Below the pieces are notes generated by a model. It saw only the letters and a list, made by a program, of their open reading frames with translations, had not been told where the DNA came from and did not search any database. Below are positions 25,133-34,679 of a stretch of DNA of 64,000 nt, piece after piece. Both the position numbers and the translations under genes were made by a program. The stretch spans positions 162,944 to 226,943 of the forward strand of contig NZ_JAPMLN010000002.1 in assembly GCF_026410405.1 (NCBI RefSeq). The letters are read 5' to 3'. Within the stretch, counting starts at the first letter, position 1; each line of letters begins with the position of its first letter. The stretch comes from Marinicella gelatinilytica (GTDB lineage Bacteria > Pseudomonadota > Gammaproteobacteria > Xanthomonadales > Marinicellaceae).

Positions 25133-26356
25133 TCAGCTCAAAGCAAAATATAAAGATTTACCGCCCAATAAGACAGCCACCAGAATAACCACAACGCCCA
25201 GCAAATTATGAAGCCAGCTATTTTTGTATCGGCCCAATAAGTCCGACTTATTCATGACATACAGCAAAAAAGCCGCCAGCAAAGGTAACAGCAAACCATT
25301 GGCGATTTGCGCAAACCAGATGATGGTGATGGGTTGATAACCGGATAAAGATAACAACAAACCACTGAACAGCACCAGCATCCAGATTGCTTTGAATTTG
25401 ATGTGCTTGCCATCGGTTGGCCAGCCCAACATGCCCGAAACCGCATAAGCCGCGGCCAGGGGCGCCGTGATGGCTGAAGAGATACCCGCAGCAAACAGAC
25501 CCAGCGCAATAAAAACAGAGGCCCATGAACCCAATAAAGGTTGTAATTGAACCGACATATCAGCGGCGGACTGGATACTAACCTGTTGCCCAAAAAAAGC
25601 GGTGGCAGCGGTGGCCACAATCGCCAGTGAAATCAAACCACCAATACCGATGGAAATCACTGTGTCTTGCCGAACCCGTGACAAATCCTCGGTGTTATGC
25701 CATTTGGATTTCACCGCTGAGGCATGTAAAAATAAATTATAAGGCACCACAGTGGTACCCACCAAAGCCACAATGGTTAACCAGGCACCTTCGGGGACTT
25801 GTGGTTTCATGCCTTGGAAAAGTGCCAGCCAATTGGGTTTGGTTAATAAAAAAGTGCTGACAAAAGCCACACTCATCAGCAACACCAAAGAAATCAAAGC
25901 CCGTTCAAAAATACGATAACTTCCCTGAATTAGAACCGCAAAAGCCACCGCCACAATCACTATCGGCCAGGGGAAATTTACCGCCGGCAACATCGCTTCT
26001 AAACCCAAAGCCGCACCGGCAATGTTGCCGCCTTCATAAGCACCATTGCCAATAAATATGGCCACAGTCACTAAGGTAAAAACCAGGGTTTTATAAATCG
26101 GGTTCTGAAATTGATTGTTAAGCACTTCCCCCAAACCACGCTGCGTCACCAGGCCCAAACGCGCCGACATTTCCTGCAACAACATGCACGCCACAATTGA
26201 AAACAACAAAGCCCACAATAAAGCATAACCAAAATGAGCGCCTGCCAGGGTGCAGGTGGTGACCGTACCCGGACCGATAAAAGCCGCAGCCACCAAACTG
26301 GCAGGACCGATAGAGAATCGTGATCGTTTAGTGGGCGATTTCTTAGCGATGTTCAT
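25133..26356 (-). CDS. Nramp-family transporter with altered metal-site motifs
   Basis: 407 residues, eleven hydrophobic segments, Nramp fold. The first helix reads 'FIGPGTVTTC' where manganese Nramps have DPGN, and helix six reads 'GTTVVPYNLFLHAS' where they have MPHN. The Asp, Asn and Met that bind Mn or Fe are therefore not conserved. This is a recognised divergent branch of the family with unclear substrate. The start codon abuts the stop of mgtE, so the two are an operon, and a Mg-related role is a reasonable inference. Confidence 0.82.
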   Translation of the reverse strand: MNIAKKSPTKRSRFSIGPASLVAAAFIGPGTVTTCTLAGAHFGYALLWALLFSIVACMLLQEMSARLGLVTQRGLGEVLNNQFQNPIYKTLVFTLVTVAIFIGNGAYEGGNIAGAALGLEAMLPAVNFPWPIVIVAVAFAVLIQGSYRIFERALISLVLLMSVAFVSTFLLTKPNWLALFQGMKPQVPEGAWLTIVALVGTTVVPYNLFLHASAVKSKWHNTEDLSRVRQDTVISIGIGGLISLAIVATAATAFFGQQVSIQSAADMSVQLQPLLGSWASVFIALGLFAAGISSAITAPLAAAYAVSGMLGWPTDGKHIKFKAIWMLVLFSGLLLSLSGYQPITIIWFAQIANGLLLPLLAAFLLYVMNKSDLLGRYKNSWLHNLLGVVVILVAVLLGGKSLYFALS

Positions 26357-27718
26357 TTAATTGAGCAAAATCCAGGTACCTAAGCCCAGGAAAGACACAT
26401 AACCAACGATATCCGTCACGGTTGTCAGCACCACACCACCGGCGATGGCCGGATCGATGCTCAGTCGACGTAATAACACCGGCACCATAACACCGGCCAA
26501 AGCCCCGGCAATCAGATTAATTACCAATGCCAAAGCGATAACAATACCCATTTCAATGTCTTTATACCAGGCAACAATGATAATTGATAAGATAATGGCC
26601 CACACCAAACTATTAATCACGCCAATCATGACTTCACGGTTCAACAGATTTTTTATGTTACCGCTACCCACCTGACCGGTGGCCATACCACGAATCATTA
26701 AGGTTAAGGTTTGCGAACCGGCAATGCCACCCATTGAAGCAACAATCGGCATCAACACCGCTAAAGCCGCTATCTTCTTAATGGTGTCTTCAAAAAAACC
26801 AATGGCGAAAGCCGCCAATAAAACAGTTAATAAATTAACACCCAACCACACAGCACGGCGTTTTGAAGAACTAAAAATGGGCGCAAACATATCGCTTTCT
26901 TCATCCATACCGCCCATCCGCATCACTGAGCGCTCAGCCTCCTCACGAATGACGTCCACCACGTCATCAATGGTGATTCGTCCGATTAACTGATTTTTTT
27001 CATTCACCACCGGTGCTGAGATCCAGTCATTGTGCTCAAAATCCTGAGCTACCTCACTGGCATGGGTGGTGTCCAATATCGCCGGCGCGTCTTCATCAAC
27101 GATATCTCGGATGGGCGTTTTTGGATCGCAGGTCAATAAGGTTTCTAAAGGTACCCGGCCTTTATAATGGCCTTTGCGACCAACGGCAAACAAGTCTCCG
27201 ATGGGTTTGGGGATATTTTCCCGAAACCGTAAGTAACGCAATACCACATCCACATTGACATCTGTTCTGACCCGTAAAACATCAGGATTCATCAAACCAC
27301 CAGCACTGTCCTCAGGGTAAGACAACACCTGTTGCAACATGTCACGAGAGGTTTTGTCCATTGACAACATCAACTCATTGGACACCTCTTCAGGTAAGTC
27401 AACAATGATATCTGCCATATCATCGAGATCCAAGTCTCGAGTGGCCTCCACCAATTCATCGGTGTTCAAATGCTCAATCAGACTATCACGCACCTCATCA
27501 TGCAAAGACACCAGCACTTCACCACGACAAGATTCGTCTATTAACTCCCACACCTGAAAACGTTTATCACCGGGCAAAGACTCCAAAAACATGGCAGCTT
27601 CAGCACCCGGGATGCCATTTATGATTCGTGAAACAGCACCTAGGTGATCCTCATCCAAGGCCATGTGTAAAGCGTGAATTTCTTTTTCTGTGGTTTCGTT
27701 GGGCTGGGTTTCTGCCAT
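26357..27718 (-). CDS. mgtE: Magnesium transporter MgtE
   Basis: 453 residues, full length. MgtE_N superhelical domain about 15-125, a CBS pair about 130-255 ('SAGGLMNPDVLRV', 'LIGRITIDDVVDVIREEAE'), and a five-helix channel from about 285 ('VLMPIVASMGGIAGSQTLTL', 'AIAGGVVLTTVTDIVGY'). The cytoplasmic domains sense Mg and gate the channel. It precedes the divergent Nramp-like gene without a gap. I found no Mg-responsive leader in the 106 nt upstream. Confidence 0.93.
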   Translation of the reverse strand: MAETQPNETTEKEIHALHMALDEDHLGAVSRIINGIPGAEAAMFLESLPGDKRFQVWELIDESCRGEVLVSLHDEVRDSLIEHLNTDELVEATRDLDLDDMADIIVDLPEEVSNELMLSMDKTSRDMLQQVLSYPEDSAGGLMNPDVLRVRTDVNVDVVLRYLRFRENIPKPIGDLFAVGRKGHYKGRVPLETLLTCDPKTPIRDIVDEDAPAILDTTHASEVAQDFEHNDWISAPVVNEKNQLIGRITIDDVVDVIREEAERSVMRMGGMDEESDMFAPIFSSSKRRAVWLGVNLLTVLLAAFAIGFFEDTIKKIAALAVLMPIVASMGGIAGSQTLTLMIRGMATGQVGSGNIKNLLNREVMIGVINSLVWAIILSIIIVAWYKDIEMGIVIALALVINLIAGALAGVMVPVLLRRLSIDPAIAGGVVLTTVTDIVGYVSFLGLGTWILLN

Positions 27719-27824
27719 TAGTTGTCTCTTTTGTTATTATATTCAGGTGGTTTGGCGCTTTGCCTCACAATCGGGTATCATATTGTGAGATTTACACCAT
27801 ACATTTAATTTACGTGATAACACT

Positions 27825-28301
27825 TTGAATCACAATATCATTTTTCAAAAAATTGAAACCGATGATTTGCCTGAGGTTTCGGCGATTGAGCAACAATGCT
27901 ACCCCAATCCCTGGCCACAGAAAACCATGCAAGACTGCTTAGATGCTGATTATCAGTGCCTCAAGGGCCTATCAGAACAAAGTCCGGATATTCTCTGTTA
28001 CGCTTTTATGGCAATCGGTCATGAAGAAGCCCATTTGCTCAAAATCACGGTCCATCCAGAACATCAGAAAAAAGGCTTAGCGCAAGCCATGTTACAACGT
28101 TTGACCCTGATTTGTCGCATTAATCATGCCCGCAGAATCTGGCTTGAAGTACGCGCCGGCAATGAACCGGCCATTCGATTTTATCAAAAAGCCGGTTTTG
28201 AGACCAAAGGTCTTCGTCGAAATTATTATCGCTACCAAGACCAGCAGGGCAAAAAAGTCAAAGAAGATGCCCTTGTGATGTGTTTCTCGTTATTAAATTG
28301 A
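27825..28301 (+). CDS. rimI: Ribosomal-protein-alanine N-acetyltransferase RimI
   Basis: 158 residues from a TTG at 27825; the next in-frame ATG would remove the conserved start of the fold, so TTG is preferred although no clear ribosome site precedes it. RimI traits: 'DLPEVSAIEQQCYPNPW', acetyl-CoA loop 'HPEHQKKGLAQAML' (about 86-99), and 'LEVRAGNEPAIRFYQKAGFE'. It acetylates the N-terminal Ala of ribosomal protein S18. In many gammaproteobacteria rimI lies next to tsaB; here tsaB is 5 kb away on the same strand. Confidence 0.85.
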   Translation: MNHNIIFQKIETDDLPEVSAIEQQCYPNPWPQKTMQDCLDADYQCLKGLSEQSPDILCYAFMAIGHEEAHLLKITVHPEHQKKGLAQAMLQRLTLICRINHARRIWLEVRAGNEPAIRFYQKAGFETKGLRRNYYRYQDQQGKKVKEDALVMCFSLLN

Positions 28302-28309
28302 CCATAAAA

Positions 28310-28332
28310 AAACCCGTCAATCGACGGGTTTT
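28310..28332. terminator. Bidirectional terminator between rimI and pckG
   Basis: Stem AACCCGTC/GACGGGTT with a 4-nt loop, A-run before and T-run after, between two convergent genes. Confidence 0.85.
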
Positions 28333-28371
28333 CCTGGACAGTGACTAAGCCCTTTTTTCATGATATTTTAA

Positions 28372-30123
28372 TCAGCTGGAAAGGTTTTTCTCACTTTTAG
28401 CCAGCTCATCATATAAAGCCTGTGGAACACGATCGCCGTATTCTTGTAGAAATTCCGCGACAGATTGGTTTTCTTGTTGCCATCCATTGGCTTCAACAGC
28501 CAACAAGGCTTCCAACACATCGCTGTCTAAGTCTAAATTCTCCGTGTTAATGTCACTGGCTTTCGGCATCAGGCCAATGGCGGTTTCATGGGCTTCGGCA
28601 GTGCCTTGACAACGACCGATAATCCATTCAAGAACACGCATATTTTCACCAAAACCGGGCCACATAAAACCACCGTCTTCATCTTTACGGAACCAGTTCA
28701 CGGTAAATACTTTCGGTAAGTTATTGGCCTTTTCCTGCATCGATACCCAATGCCCCCAATAGTCACCAAAATGGTAACCACAAAATGGTTTCATTGCCAT
28801 TGGATCTCGACGCACCACACCGACTTTACCTGTGGCAGCAGCCGTGGTTTCAGAAGCCACGGTGGCTCCCATGAGAACACCATGATTCCAATTTCTGGCT
28901 TCATTCACCAAAGGTACTAATGATGCCCGTCGACCACCAAAAATAATGGCATCAATCGGCACCCCACTGGCATCTTCAGAGGCTGGCGAATAACTGGGGC
29001 AGCGCTTGGCTGATACTGTAAAACGAGAATTGGGGTGTGCGGCAGGCCCATTGGCCGGATCATAGGGGCGACCTTGCCAATCGATGGCAGGCACTCGGTC
29101 ATCAAGACCTTCCCACCAAGGTTGTTCATCAGCGGTTTGTGCCACATTGGTGAAAATGGTGTCTTGGTAAAGCATGGCCAAGGCATTGGGGTTGGTGTCT
29201 TTGGCGGTTCCCGGTGCCACACCGAAAAATCCAGCTTCCGGGTTAATGGCCCACAAACGGCCATCTTCGCCTGGACGCATCCAACAAATATCATCCCCGA
29301 CGGTGGTGATTTCCCAACCATCCTGTAAATAGCCCTCCGGCGGTATCAGCATCGCCAGATTGGTTTTACCGCAGGCAGACGGGAACGCGGCTGCCACATA
29401 ATGTTGTTTACCAGCCGGTGTTTTAATGCCCAAAATCAGCATGTGTTCAGCCAACCAACCTTCATCTTTGGCTTGATAAGAAGCAATTCGTAAAGCATGG
29501 CATTTTTTGCCAAGTAAGGCGTTACCACCATAGCCAGAGCCATAACTTTTAATCACGCGCTCCTCTGGGAAATGCATAATAAAACGTCGCTCAGGATCTA
29601 ATTCGCCGGTTGAGTGTAAACCTTTAACAAAGGTACCTTCACGCTCAATTCGGCGTAAAGCCTCGTCACCCATGCGGGTCATCAGGCGCATATTTTGCAC
29701 CACATAAGCACTGTCGGTAATCTCTACGCCACAGCGTGAAATCGGCGAGTCAATCGGGCCCATGCAGTAAGGAATCACATACAGTGTTCGTCCTTTCATA
29801 CAGCCTTTAAATAAATCGTCCATTTTTTTATGGGCTTGCTGCGGATCCATCCAATGGTTATTGGGGCCGGCATCGGACGCTTGTTGAGTACAAATAAAGG
29901 TTAAGTGCTCTACCCGCGCCACATCTTTGGGATCGGATAAGTGCAAATAGCAGTTTGGATGGGTTTCGGGATTCAGGCGTTTATAACTGCCGTCTTCAAG
30001 TAATTGATGGTTAAAGGATTCGTCTTCGGCAGCACTGCCGTTACACCAGTAAATGTCGTCAGCTTGGGTGAGTTCAGCAACTTCTTGAACCCAATCAGCC
30101 AACACTTGATTAGATGTGCTCAT
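28372..30123 (-). CDS. pckG: Phosphoenolpyruvate carboxykinase (GTP)
   Basis: 583 residues. The GTP-type enzyme is shown by 'FPSACGKTNLAML' (P-loop with hyper-reactive Cys, about 247-259), 'WEITTVGDDICWMRPG' and 'YGSGYGGNALLGKKC' (about 194-208). The reaction is oxaloacetate plus GTP to PEP, CO2 and GDP, feeding gluconeogenesis. Use of the GTP form rather than the ATP form common in enterics is a lineage marker. It is transcribed alone; about 100 nt separate it from parB upstream. Confidence 0.95.
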   Translation of the reverse strand: MSTSNQVLADWVQEVAELTQADDIYWCNGSAAEDESFNHQLLEDGSYKRLNPETHPNCYLHLSDPKDVARVEHLTFICTQQASDAGPNNHWMDPQQAHKKMDDLFKGCMKGRTLYVIPYCMGPIDSPISRCGVEITDSAYVVQNMRLMTRMGDEALRRIEREGTFVKGLHSTGELDPERRFIMHFPEERVIKSYGSGYGGNALLGKKCHALRIASYQAKDEGWLAEHMLILGIKTPAGKQHYVAAAFPSACGKTNLAMLIPPEGYLQDGWEITTVGDDICWMRPGEDGRLWAINPEAGFFGVAPGTAKDTNPNALAMLYQDTIFTNVAQTADEQPWWEGLDDRVPAIDWQGRPYDPANGPAAHPNSRFTVSAKRCPSYSPASEDASGVPIDAIIFGGRRASLVPLVNEARNWNHGVLMGATVASETTAAATGKVGVVRRDPMAMKPFCGYHFGDYWGHWVSMQEKANNLPKVFTVNWFRKDEDGGFMWPGFGENMRVLEWIIGRCQGTAEAHETAIGLMPKASDINTENLDLDSDVLEALLAVEANGWQQENQSVAEFLQEYGDRVPQALYDELAKSEKNLSS

Positions 30124-30221
30124 GTGGTTTTGATTGGTTTAAAAAATTGGTTGCAAACTTTAACCGTTCAGTCCATGAAAAGCAAGCACCCAGACACTTT
30201 GAAACCGCAAACCAACGACTT

Positions 30222-31130
30222 TTACTTGATTCGTTCTAAAATACCTTGTAACTCATCTGCATCATGATAATGAATCACCAATTGGCCTTTTCCGCCTGAT
30301 TTCTGCTGGACCAATACTTTGGTGCACAGTTGCTCGCTGAGTTGTTGTTCTAAATGTCGGACATCGGCATTTTTCTTATTAATTTCGGGGGGCTTTTTAG
30401 GTGTTGGGTTTTTAATTTCTTTAACCAAAGCTTCGGCTTGTCTAACTGTTAGCTTCTTCGCCACAATCTGTTCAGCGGCGCGTGATTGCTGGGTTTTATC
30501 CAGACCCAACAAACAGCGGGCATGACCCATTTCTAACAATTCCTGATTCAGCAATTGTTTCACCTGGTCTGATAAATCTAATAACCTGAGGAGATTACTG
30601 ACCGCCACCCGTGAACGACCCACGGCTTCAGCGGCCTGGGCGTGGGTGATAGAAAATTCTTTAATCAAACGCGCCAATGCCTGAGCTTCTTCCAAAGGGT
30701 TGAGGTCCTCACGTTGAATATTCTCAATCAATGCCATGGCAATGGTTTGTTGGTCATCAATCTGCTTAACCAATACCGGCACTTCGGTGAGTTTTGCCAT
30801 TTTGGCGGCACGCCAACGGCGTTCACCGGCGACAATTTCATACTTACGGCTGCTTATTTGACGCACCACAATCGGCTGTACGATGCCTTGCGATTCAATG
30901 GAATCAGCCAATTCACGTAACTTATCTTCATCCATAATGGTGCGTGGTTGGTATTGACCGGGTTGCAATTGATTGACAGCCAAGGTTTGTAATTCACTTA
31001 CATCATGATCGGATTTTGTGGCATCCGCATTTTTCGAAGAGGCCAATAAGGCATCTAAACCACGTCCCAAACCGGTTTTGCGTTTGGTTTTTTTGGTGAC
31101 TTTTTTGTTAGGTTTGTTAGGTTCTGCCAT
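30222..31130 (-). CDS. parB: Chromosome-partitioning protein ParB
   Basis: 302 residues. N-terminal 'GLGRGLDALLAS' (ParA-activating region), ParB/Spo0J core 'ENIQREDLNPLEEAQALARL' with CTPase box 'GERRWRAAKMA' (about 107-117), a helix-turn-helix about 145-165 ('HAQAAEAVGRSRVAVSNLLR'), and a C-terminal dimerisation part. It overlaps parA by 14 nt. No parS consensus (TGTTTCACGTGAAACA) was seen in the window. Confidence 0.93.
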   Translation of the reverse strand: MAEPNKPNKKVTKKTKRKTGLGRGLDALLASSKNADATKSDHDVSELQTLAVNQLQPGQYQPRTIMDEDKLRELADSIESQGIVQPIVVRQISSRKYEIVAGERRWRAAKMAKLTEVPVLVKQIDDQQTIAMALIENIQREDLNPLEEAQALARLIKEFSITHAQAAEAVGRSRVAVSNLLRLLDLSDQVKQLLNQELLEMGHARCLLGLDKTQQSRAAEQIVAKKLTVRQAEALVKEIKNPTPKKPPEINKKNADVRHLEQQLSEQLCTKVLVQQKSGGKGQLVIHYHDADELQGILERIK

Positions 31131-31893
31131 GATTTCTCCTAATTATTTCACTGGCCAATCCCTTGTACGCCACTGCACCACGAGATAAATGGTCATACTC
31201 AATCGCAGAAACACCAAAACTGGGTGCCTCAGCCACTTTAACATTGCGGGGTACCACTGTGGTAAATACCTTATCGCCAAAATGTTCACTGATTTGAGCT
31301 GCCACGTCATTGGCCAGATTATTCCTGCCGTCGAACATGGTGCGCAATAAACCTTCAATCTGTAAATCAGGATTAACTGATTGCTGAACCCGCTTAATGG
31401 TATCCAATAAAGAAGTCAAACCTTCAAGTGCATAGTATTCACATTGCATGGGTATCAAGACACTATCGGCTGCGGTCAACGCATTAATGGTCAGGATACT
31501 CAGCGATGGCGGACAATCAATGAGGATATAATCATAATTATCAGCCACCTGAGCCAATTGATCTTTTAACGCATGTTGTGGATTATCCGAATCCATAAGT
31601 TGTAATTCGGCAGCCGTCAAATCAGTATTGGCGCCTATAACATCGACAATATCGGTTTTTATGATGGCTTCATTGGCATCACATTCTAGCAATAACAATT
31701 CGCAGGCTGAGACTTCCAAGGCCCTCGAATCAACTCCGCAAGCCATGGTGGCATTACCCTGAGGATCCAAATCAACCAATAAAACACGGTGTTTTAAATG
31801 GGCTAAGCCAACAGCGGTATTGACCGCAGTGGTGGTTTTGCCGACGCCACCTTTTTGATTGGCCACAGCAATTATTTTGGGTTGATGTCGCAT
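31117..31893 (-). CDS. parA: Chromosome-partitioning ATPase ParA (Soj)
   Basis: 258 residues. Deviant Walker A 'NQKGGVGKTTTAVN' (about 13-26), Walker B 'YILIDCPPSLSIL' (about 119) and 'GLLRTMFDGRNNLA' are standard for chromosomal ParA. It hydrolyses ATP on the nucleoid to segregate ParB-parS complexes. Located between rsmG (4 nt gap) and parB (14 nt overlap), the canonical rsmG-parA-parB order, though mnmG is not next to it: a divergent pcm-like gene lies upstream. Confidence 0.94.
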   Translation of the reverse strand: MRHQPKIIAVANQKGGVGKTTTAVNTAVGLAHLKHRVLLVDLDPQGNATMACGVDSRALEVSACELLLLECDANEAIIKTDIVDVIGANTDLTAAELQLMDSDNPQHALKDQLAQVADNYDYILIDCPPSLSILTINALTAADSVLIPMQCEYYALEGLTSLLDTIKRVQQSVNPDLQIEGLLRTMFDGRNNLANDVAAQISEHFGDKVFTTVVPRNVKVAEAPSFGVSAIEYDHLSRGAVAYKGLASEIIRRNHGRT

Positions 31894-31897
31894 AGTA

Positions 31898-32536
31898 TTA
31901 TTGGCTTTTTTTCATGTATTGATAGAGTTTACGTTGTGCGTCTAAAAAGGGAACTTCGATGTTTAGCGTTGACACCAAGTTAAACTCAGAATCAACCACC
32001 AGCGGTTCTTCTTTAGGACCTTTCATGGCCATAAATCGACTGTGATGATCGCCTAAATGTTGGGTTAAAGATAAAAATCGATTCACCTCAGCGAATGCAC
32101 GTGATATTACCACATCGAATTTTTTATCGGGAATAAAATTTTCCACCCGATCATGAACAATATGGATATTTTGCAAAGCCAAGCTGCGCTTGACATGATT
32201 TAAAAAGCGGGTTTTCTTGGCCACTGCATCAATAAGTGTAATCGATGATTCAGGCTTAAACAAAGCCAGCATAATACCGGGCAAACCACCACCGGTGCCG
32301 ACATCAATGATATGGACACCCTCCACATATGGAATCACAGCCGCAGAGTCTAAGGCATGTTGCACCACCATATTATGCCAATCAGTGATGGCAGTCATTT
32401 TATAGGTATTATTCCAGCGCTGTAATAAGGCCAAGAAGTGCATAATGGATGGGCACTTTTCAACATCTAAATCCAGTTGTTCTAAACCAGATTGTAGTAA
32501 TTGTTTAGCAGACTCTTGTGAATTGGCTTCGTTCAT
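31898..32536 (-). CDS. rsmG: 16S rRNA (guanine527-N7)-methyltransferase RsmG
   Basis: 212 residues. SAM-binding motif 'IIDVGTGGGLPGIMLAL' (about 76-92), preceded by 'WNNTYKMTAI' and followed by 'VVISRAFAEVNRFL', all characteristic of RsmG/GidB. It modifies G527 of 16S rRNA. First gene of the rsmG-parA-parB transcript; 140 nt separate it from the divergent pcm-like gene. Confidence 0.94.
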   Translation of the reverse strand: MNEANSQESAKQLLQSGLEQLDLDVEKCPSIMHFLALLQRWNNTYKMTAITDWHNMVVQHALDSAAVIPYVEGVHIIDVGTGGGLPGIMLALFKPESSITLIDAVAKKTRFLNHVKRSLALQNIHIVHDRVENFIPDKKFDVVISRAFAEVNRFLSLTQHLGDHHSRFMAMKGPKEEPLVVDSEFNLVSTLNIEVPFLDAQRKLYQYMKKSQ

Positions 32537-32676
32537 TGGTGAAAATAGCTTAAAATATGACTTTTAACCCATGATTTGAGCCCCACATTAAAGGTAAGCT
32601 GTCGGTTATGACGGCTCAATGGCCCATCTCATGATGTTGTAAATATGGAATGATAACAAAAACAGACGAGTAAGAC

Positions 32677-33318
32677 ATGAATTTTGATAAAGCAAGACAT
32701 AATATGGTAACCCAACAAATTCGATCATGGGACGTCGTTAACAAAGACATTTTAAACGCCATGTTATCCATTCAACGCGAAGAATTTGTTCCGGTATCAC
32801 AGCGCAAACTGGCCTTTGCGGATATGACATTGCCCATTGGTCATGACCAACACATGATGAAGCCGGTTGTAGAAGGACGTACCTTGCAAGTTCTGAATTT
32901 AAAACCAAGCGACCGGGTTTTAGAAGTGGGCACCGGCAGCGGCTACTTAACTGCGCTGTTAGCCACTTTGACAGAACATGTTCATTCCATTGATATTTTT
33001 CAAGATTTTATAGACAGCGCCCGACAGAAACTATCGGATCAAGAGATTGAGGACGTCACATTAGAACAAGCGGACTTTTTTGATTTTAAAGCACCCATAA
33101 AATACGACCATATTATTTTAACCGGTTCACTAACAGAGTTGCCCGCATTTGTGTTTAACTGGCTTAAAGACAATGGTCAGGTATTCGTGATTATCGGCGA
33201 GGATCCGGTGATGGAAGCCCGAATCTACACCTCACCTGATAAATACACCACTCACTTTGACACCATGGTTGCGCCTTTGCTTCAACCCAAAGCCGCTAAC
33301 CCCACTTTCAACCTTTAA
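32677..33318 (+). CDS. Protein-L-isoaspartate O-methyltransferase family protein
   Basis: 213 residues. 'MVTQQIRSWDVVNKDILNAM' and 'LPIGHDQHMMKPV' at the N-terminus and SAM motif 'VLEVGTGSGYLTALLA' (about 87-102) define the Pcm family. In true isoaspartyl methyltransferases the segment before the SAM motif contains a Ser-Gln pair (TISQP); here it reads 'IGHDQHMMK', so activity on isoaspartate is uncertain. It is 14 nt before tolC on the same strand, an association common in gammaproteobacteria. Confidence 0.83.
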   Translation: MNFDKARHNMVTQQIRSWDVVNKDILNAMLSIQREEFVPVSQRKLAFADMTLPIGHDQHMMKPVVEGRTLQVLNLKPSDRVLEVGTGSGYLTALLATLTEHVHSIDIFQDFIDSARQKLSDQEIEDVTLEQADFFDFKAPIKYDHIILTGSLTELPAFVFNWLKDNGQVFVIIGEDPVMEARIYTSPDKYTTHFDTMVAPLLQPKAANPTFNL

Positions 33319-33332
33319 ACTTTGACCGAATT

Positions 33333-34679
33333 ATGATAAAAAAAATAGCAATCATCAGCTTACTCATGGCTGGACAATCCCAAGCAGCCAGCTTAGTTGA
33401 CGTACTCAATGAGGCGTTACAACAAGACCCGCAGCTACGTGCGGCAGAATATAATTTGAAAGCCTCGCAAGAAAGTAAAACCCAAGCCCTTGCTAATTTC
33501 TTACCACAAGTCAATGGTAGCTGGAATAAGCAATGGGCTGAAACCGAATCTGAATTAGATATCATTGGTGAACTTAATGTACCTGATACTGATCAGTACG
33601 GTTGGCGCGTGTCTTTAAACCAGTCGGTTTATGATCATGCGAATTTCGTCAGAATGAGCCAAGCAGAACTGCAAGAAGCCCGTGGCAGTGCCAGTTATGA
33701 TATGGCGCGACAAGATTTTTTGATTCGGGTGTCACAAAGCTACTTTAATGTGTTGACCAACATTGATGTGGTTCGATTTGCAGAAGCCGAAGAAAAAGCC
33801 ATTGAACAACAATTACAACAAGCGGAACAACGTTATGAAGTGGGTTTATCGGCGGTCACTGATGTCCATGAAGCCCGCGCTCAATATGACTCTGCGCGTG
33901 CCAATGTCATTAATGCCAGAAATATTTTAGATGACAGCCGTGAAGCGCTGTTTGAAATCACCCAAACATATTATCAAGAATTAGCGGCTTTACCGGCTGA
34001 TATCGAGCAATTAACATTGCCCCAGGATGATGTTGCTTTCTGGGAATCTTTAGCACTTAACAATAACCCAAATTTAGCCGTCGCTAAAATTGATGCTGAA
34101 TTAGCGGAAAAGACCGTCGATTTACAAAGAAGCGGTCATTTCCCAACAGTGGATTTATCTGTGGCTCGCAGTAATAACGTTAACAATAACGTCGCCTTAA
34201 GGGATCCGCAAACCCAAGATGTGTTTGCCACCGGCTCCCAGGAAACCGACAGCACCTCGGCACAGTTAACGCTCACTGTACCTATTTTTTCCGGGTTTCG
34301 GGTCAGTTCACTGACTGATGAAGCACGGTTTTTGTATCAAGCAGCGATGGAAAACTTAGACCAGGTTACTTTTGCCACGGTTCGCAATGTTCGCAGTGCT
34401 TTACGCAATGTCGAAGCCGGCTGGCGCTCGGTACAGGCCAGAGAATTGGCTGTGGTATCGGCGAAGAGTGCTGAAGAAGCCACTGCCGCAGGCTTTGAAG
34501 TGGGAACCCGAAACATCGTAGAAGTACTGAACTCACAACGCAGCTTATATCAAGCGCAACGCGATTACTCCCGTGCCAAACACGACTATTTAATGAATAT
34601 TCTTAATTTAAAACGGGCTGCCGGCACGTTAACGCAAGATGATGTGTTATTAATTAATCAATTGTTAACGCATCAATAA
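33333..34679 (+). CDS. tolC: TolC-family outer-membrane efflux channel
   Basis: 448 residues. Signal peptide ending 'QSQAAS' (about 18), then two structural repeats of the outer-membrane efflux protein domain: first about 20-220 ('LRAAEYNLKASQES', 'ARQDFLIRVSQSYFNVL'), second about 230-440 ('LTVPIFSGFRVSS', 'GFEVGTRNIVEVLNSQRSLYQAQRDYSRAK'; the last as separate adjoining pieces). The product forms the trimeric exit duct for tripartite efflux pumps and type I secretion. The final 26 nt overlap the convergent PilZ gene. Confidence 0.92.
   Translation: MIKKIAIISLLMAGQSQAASLVDVLNEALQQDPQLRAAEYNLKASQESKTQALANFLPQVNGSWNKQWAETESELDIIGELNVPDTDQYGWRVSLNQSVYDHANFVRMSQAELQEARGSASYDMARQDFLIRVSQSYFNVLTNIDVVRFAEAEEKAIEQQLQQAEQRYEVGLSAVTDVHEARAQYDSARANVINARNILDDSREALFEITQTYYQELAALPADIEQLTLPQDDVAFWESLALNNNPNLAVAKIDAELAEKTVDLQRSGHFPTVDLSVARSNNVNNNVALRDPQTQDVFATGSQETDSTSAQLTLTVPIFSGFRVSSLTDEARFLYQAAMENLDQVTFATVRNVRSALRNVEAGWRSVQARELAVVSAKSAEEATAAGFEVGTRNIVEVLNSQRSLYQAQRDYSRAKHDYLMNILNLKRAAGTLTQDDVLLINQLLTHQ

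Noticed and set aside
25133..26356. Mn transporter mntH
   Set aside because: The metal-binding motifs DPGN and MPH are not conserved, so naming it mntH would assert a substrate that the sequence does not support.
30222..32536. A parS site near parAB
   Set aside because: No match to the 16-bp parS palindrome was seen in this region or elsewhere in the window by reading; partial matches such as GTTTCAC at 34855 lack the second arm.
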